Positions 31,901-33,304 of a stretch of DNA of 33,304 nucleotides are shown piece after piece. The translations under genes and the position numbers were made by a program. How positions within the stretch are numbered: position 1 is the first letter of the stretch; each line of letters begins with the position of its first letter. Origin of the DNA: Bacillota bacterium (GTDB taxonomy: Bacteria; Bacillota; Negativicutes; Sporomusales; Sporomusaceae). Under the pieces are notes generated by a model. It was not told the origin of the DNA. It was given only the letters and a program-made list of their open reading frames with translations, and did no database searches. The stretch covers positions 1 to 33,304 of the forward strand of contig JAEZVB010000047.1 of the NCBI GenBank assembly GCA_023443285.1, in the 5' to 3' direction.

Positions 31901-32538
31901 TAATAGCTAATCTTGAAACCCAAATTGCTGCTATTGGAGTTGTTAATCCTGCAGCGGTTGATGAGTACAATAAAGTTCAAGAACGGTATTCTTTTTTACA
32001 AGAACAAACAAGCGATTTATTGCAAGCCAAAGAATATCTGACATCAATAATTAGAGATGTCGATACTACTATGTCCAGACAGTTTAATACGGCTTTTAAG
32101 GCGATCAGCCATTCTTTTGGAGATGTATTTGTTCGGTTGTTTGGTGGTGGTCGAGCTGAGCTTGTACTTATGGAACCTAATGACATTCTTGGTACAGGTA
32201 TAGATATTATTGTTCAGCCGCCAGGGAAGAAGTTGCAGAACTTAGCACTTTTATCAGGTGGTGAGCGAGCCCTTACGGTAATCGCTCTCTTGTTTGCCAT
32301 TTTGACATATCGTCCTGCGCCATTTTGTGTTGTTGATGAAATTGATGCAGCACTGGATGAAGCCAATGTACAGCGGTTCAGTGAGTTTTTACGAGACTAT
32401 GCGAAAAGTACACAATTTATTGTAGTTACCCATCGGAAAGGCACTATGGAAGTAGCTACTGTTTTGCATGGCGTAACTATGGAAGAGTCGGGGATATCCC
32501 GCTTAATTTCGGTAAAATTTATGGACAAAGCCGGATAA
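28981..32538 (+). CDS. smc: Chromosome segregation protein SMC
   Basis: The ATPase of the condensin-like complex that loops and segregates DNA, working with ScpA and ScpB. The 1185 residues contain Walker A GPNGSGKS (31-38), long coiled-coil arms, a hinge around residues 510-670 (GIFGAIAQLLVVPD and NPGGSLTGGSRGRKEAGF), the ABC signature LSGGE (1091-1095) and Walker B VVDEIDAALDEAN with catalytic E1120. GTG 28981 is chosen: AAGGA at 28968-28972 overlaps the ATG at 28972 but is well spaced for the GTG, and MQLRRLEAYGFKSF matches the family start. ftsY begins 40 bp after the stop. Confidence 0.98.
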   Translation: MQLRRLEAYGFKSFAEKTELEFGQGITAIVGPNGSGKSNISDAIRWALGEQSLRNLRGTKMEDVIFAGSNNRRPLGVAEVSLVFDNSDGQLPLEYNEVIITRRVFRSGDSEYYINKTACRLKDIHDMLADTGLGRDSMTVISQNKVDEILSSKPEERRLLFEEAAGITKYKQRKRDALRKLENTEQNLIRVQDIITELETQIEPLKESAARTVAYNKLSSELKGCQATLFLERLEKADKLVESAKLEQINRTDQNIGISTRLAVADSEKESLTLQIAQDEEQAALIDQAITEITTENERIDSRKGILTERIEQAQKADARLTDEADRLTNEHAVTTSKITELQSMLDAKQQQALTFQGWVDEKNNRNNELLSAIKQLETRLEDGQEQTFDHLQQVVNARNTLRMFERDAAALTGKQNSLEKEYTNYLEQQAEFSSKEHQLRNDYETLGIKRNQLTEQSALLSKDMIQLDKQLNSVLEKEQQVAGLINEKSSRLSILSSMQYELEGFGRAIKGILKSQHSWRKGIFGAIAQLLVVPDIYVNAIEVALGGAQQHIVADTDQTAKQAIDFLKTQNLGRATFLPLNTIRITKPREAELAAVSQPGALGFAADIVNIDERYKDVAEYLLGRVVIAQNINDALKIARNSGFSVRLVTLEGELINPGGSLTGGSRGRKEAGFIARTNEIDTLKQTLESLKGKRIICEQEKAAINGAMAEANTQLVEIEARLKEIELRQAELTIHIDRNSVDSQKIELALKTICGEITECQQQALEYQDKIEKSKSALIYLENQEVSHKSQVSEWQSQVKSMKNDQQSLSEELADAKIKLNASNQEIAVADMTYQQYKETLLTLIAQLSRLQAEKLQIQSETEEAYNELASLAGRREKIQLERERLTEMRQAYYASKLELLSGMQRLDKEIKDLRRQSNEIQTRLHETELLIAKYGYEAANCREQLTRHLNLSIEEARALKRTESIDELLKVIANLETQIAAIGVVNPAAVDEYNKVQERYSFLQEQTSDLLQAKEYLTSIIRDVDTTMSRQFNTAFKAISHSFGDVFVRLFGGGRAELVLMEPNDILGTGIDIIVQPPGKKLQNLALLSGGERALTVIALLFAILTYRPAPFCVVDEIDAALDEANVQRFSEFLRDYAKSTQFIVVTHRKGTMEVATVLHGVTMEESGISRLISVKFMDKAG

Positions 32539-32578
32539 ACTTTAGTCAATAGTAAATATCAGTGTAGGAGGAACAACA

Positions 32579-33304
32579 ATGGGTTTTTTTGATAAATTAA
32601 AAGCTGGGTTAGAAAAAACCAGGAAAAGTTTTACTGAGAAGATTGAGCAATTAGTTATCGGGTATGCGACAATTGAAGAGGAATTATTGGATGATCTGGA
32701 AGCAGTCCTGCTTTCCGCTGATGTCGGCGTAGCAACAACCTCCAAACTAATGGCGGAAATTCGAAGTGGTATTAAAAGCAAAAAGATTAATTCTCCTGAA
32801 GAACTAAAACCGTTTTTACAAGACAAAATTAATGAAATGTTACTTAGTAAGCCACCTGATGAGCAAGTTGAGTATTCGCCTCCTTATGTTATGCTGATAG
32901 TTGGGGTAAATGGAGTTGGGAAAACAACAACGATTGGTAAGTTGGCCAACTATTATCATGAAGCCGGAAAAAAAGTGCTTATTGCGGCCGCTGATACGTT
33001 TAGAGCAGCAGCGATTGACCAACTTGAAATCTGGGGACAGCGGACTGGTACTGAGATTATTAAGCATGCTGAAGGATCAGACCCGGCAGCGGTTGCGTTT
33101 GATGCAGTTCAGGCTGCCAAATCACGAAAAGTTGACATTGTAATAATTGATACTGCTGGACGTCTTCATACCAAATCAAATTTGATGGAAGAATTGAAGA
33201 AAATCAATAGAGTAATCGCAAAAGAAATACCGGATGCACCGCAGGAAACGTTGTTGGTTCTAGATGCCACTACTGGACAAAATGCAATTAATCAGGCAAA
33301 GTTG
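32579..33304 (+). CDS. ftsY: Signal recognition particle receptor FtsY (3' end outside window)
   Basis: The first 242 codons of the SRP receptor GTPase, which docks ribosome-SRP complexes to the membrane translocon. It begins MGFFDKLKAGLEKTRKSF without the long acidic A domain of E. coli FtsY, as in other Firmicutes. The helical N domain is followed by G1 GVNGVGKTTT (109-118), DTFRAAAIDQL, and DTAGR (191-195); the TKLD motif lies past the window. AGGAGG at 32566-32571 sets ATG 32579. It is probably co-transcribed with smc. Confidence 0.97.
   Translation, partial: MGFFDKLKAGLEKTRKSFTEKIEQLVIGYATIEEELLDDLEAVLLSADVGVATTSKLMAEIRSGIKSKKINSPEELKPFLQDKINEMLLSKPPDEQVEYSPPYVMLIVGVNGVGKTTTIGKLANYYHEAGKKVLIAAADTFRAAAIDQLEIWGQRTGTEIIKHAEGSDPAAVAFDAVQAAKSRKVDIVIIDTAGRLHTKSNLMEELKKINRVIAKEIPDAPQETLLVLDATTGQNAINQAKL

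Noticed and set aside
1..33304. CRISPR array, prophage, defence island or riboswitch
   Set aside because: I found no spaced direct repeats, no phage structural or integrase genes, no defence genes and no leader matching a riboswitch class I know; apart from the IS66 element and the first 1.8 kb the window is ordinary core chromosome.

Overview
The window reads as core chromosome of an anaerobic, endospore-forming Firmicute, most plausibly a Negativicute of the Sporomusa/Pelosinus type. This is an inference from gene content and order, not a database match. Support comes from the sporulation genes spoVS, ylbJ and a ylmC/ymxH-type gene, the strictly anaerobic ribonucleotide reductase NrdD/NrdG, FapR-controlled type II fatty-acid synthesis with FabK, and the order rsmD-coaD-ylbJ-ylbK-ylbM-ylbN-rpmF followed by fapR-plsX-fab-acpP-rnc-smc-ftsY, which closely parallels Bacillus subtilis. 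TTG and GTG starts are common, and in several genes the Shine-Dalgarno position decides the start.

Region 1 (1-1800) is AT-rich and looks accessory. It holds the 3' end of an MBOAT O-acyltransferase gene, an SGNH-type surface-polymer acylation partner, and a short coding remnant ending in a 16-bp hairpin. Region 2 (1800-4684) is one complete IS66-family element of 2885 bp with recognisable inverted ends, a perfect 8-bp target duplication (ATTAATTT), tnpA, tnpB, tnpC and a small passenger gene. It landed 35 bp upstream of a PRC-barrel gene and separates that gene from its old upstream DNA.

Region 3 (4685-8233) has the PRC-barrel gene with a strong terminator, then nrdR-nrdD-nrdG. These follow two NrdR boxes whose starts are exactly 31 bp apart, so this looks like an autoregulated anaerobic dNTP-synthesis operon. 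Region 4 (8234-11163) has an uncharacterised B12-domain radical SAM protein, a tRNA-Pro(CGG) on the minus strand with a consensus promoter, and a secreted NlpC/P60 peptidoglycan hydrolase.

Region 5 (11164-18593) is the ylb cluster: rsmD, coaD, a coiled-coil protein, ylbJ (minus), a patatin-like esterase, tmcAL/ylbM (minus), acetate kinase, DUF177/ylbN and rpmF. Compared with B. subtilis, ylbL is missing, ackA is inserted and two genes are inverted. Region 6 (18594-27384) is the lipid operon: fapR, plsX, fabH, fabK, fabD, fabG, acpP, a hairpin, a second FabK-like flavoprotein with a cysteine cluster, fabF and rnc. Region 7 (27385-33304) has an Elp3-like radical SAM protein without an acetyltransferase domain, spoVS behind a textbook sigma-H promoter, smc, and ftsY cut by the window end.

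I found no CRISPR array, prophage or defence island. The best candidates for something under-described are the cysteine-cluster FabK paralog inside the fab operon, the IS66 passenger protein, and the B12 radical SAM protein.
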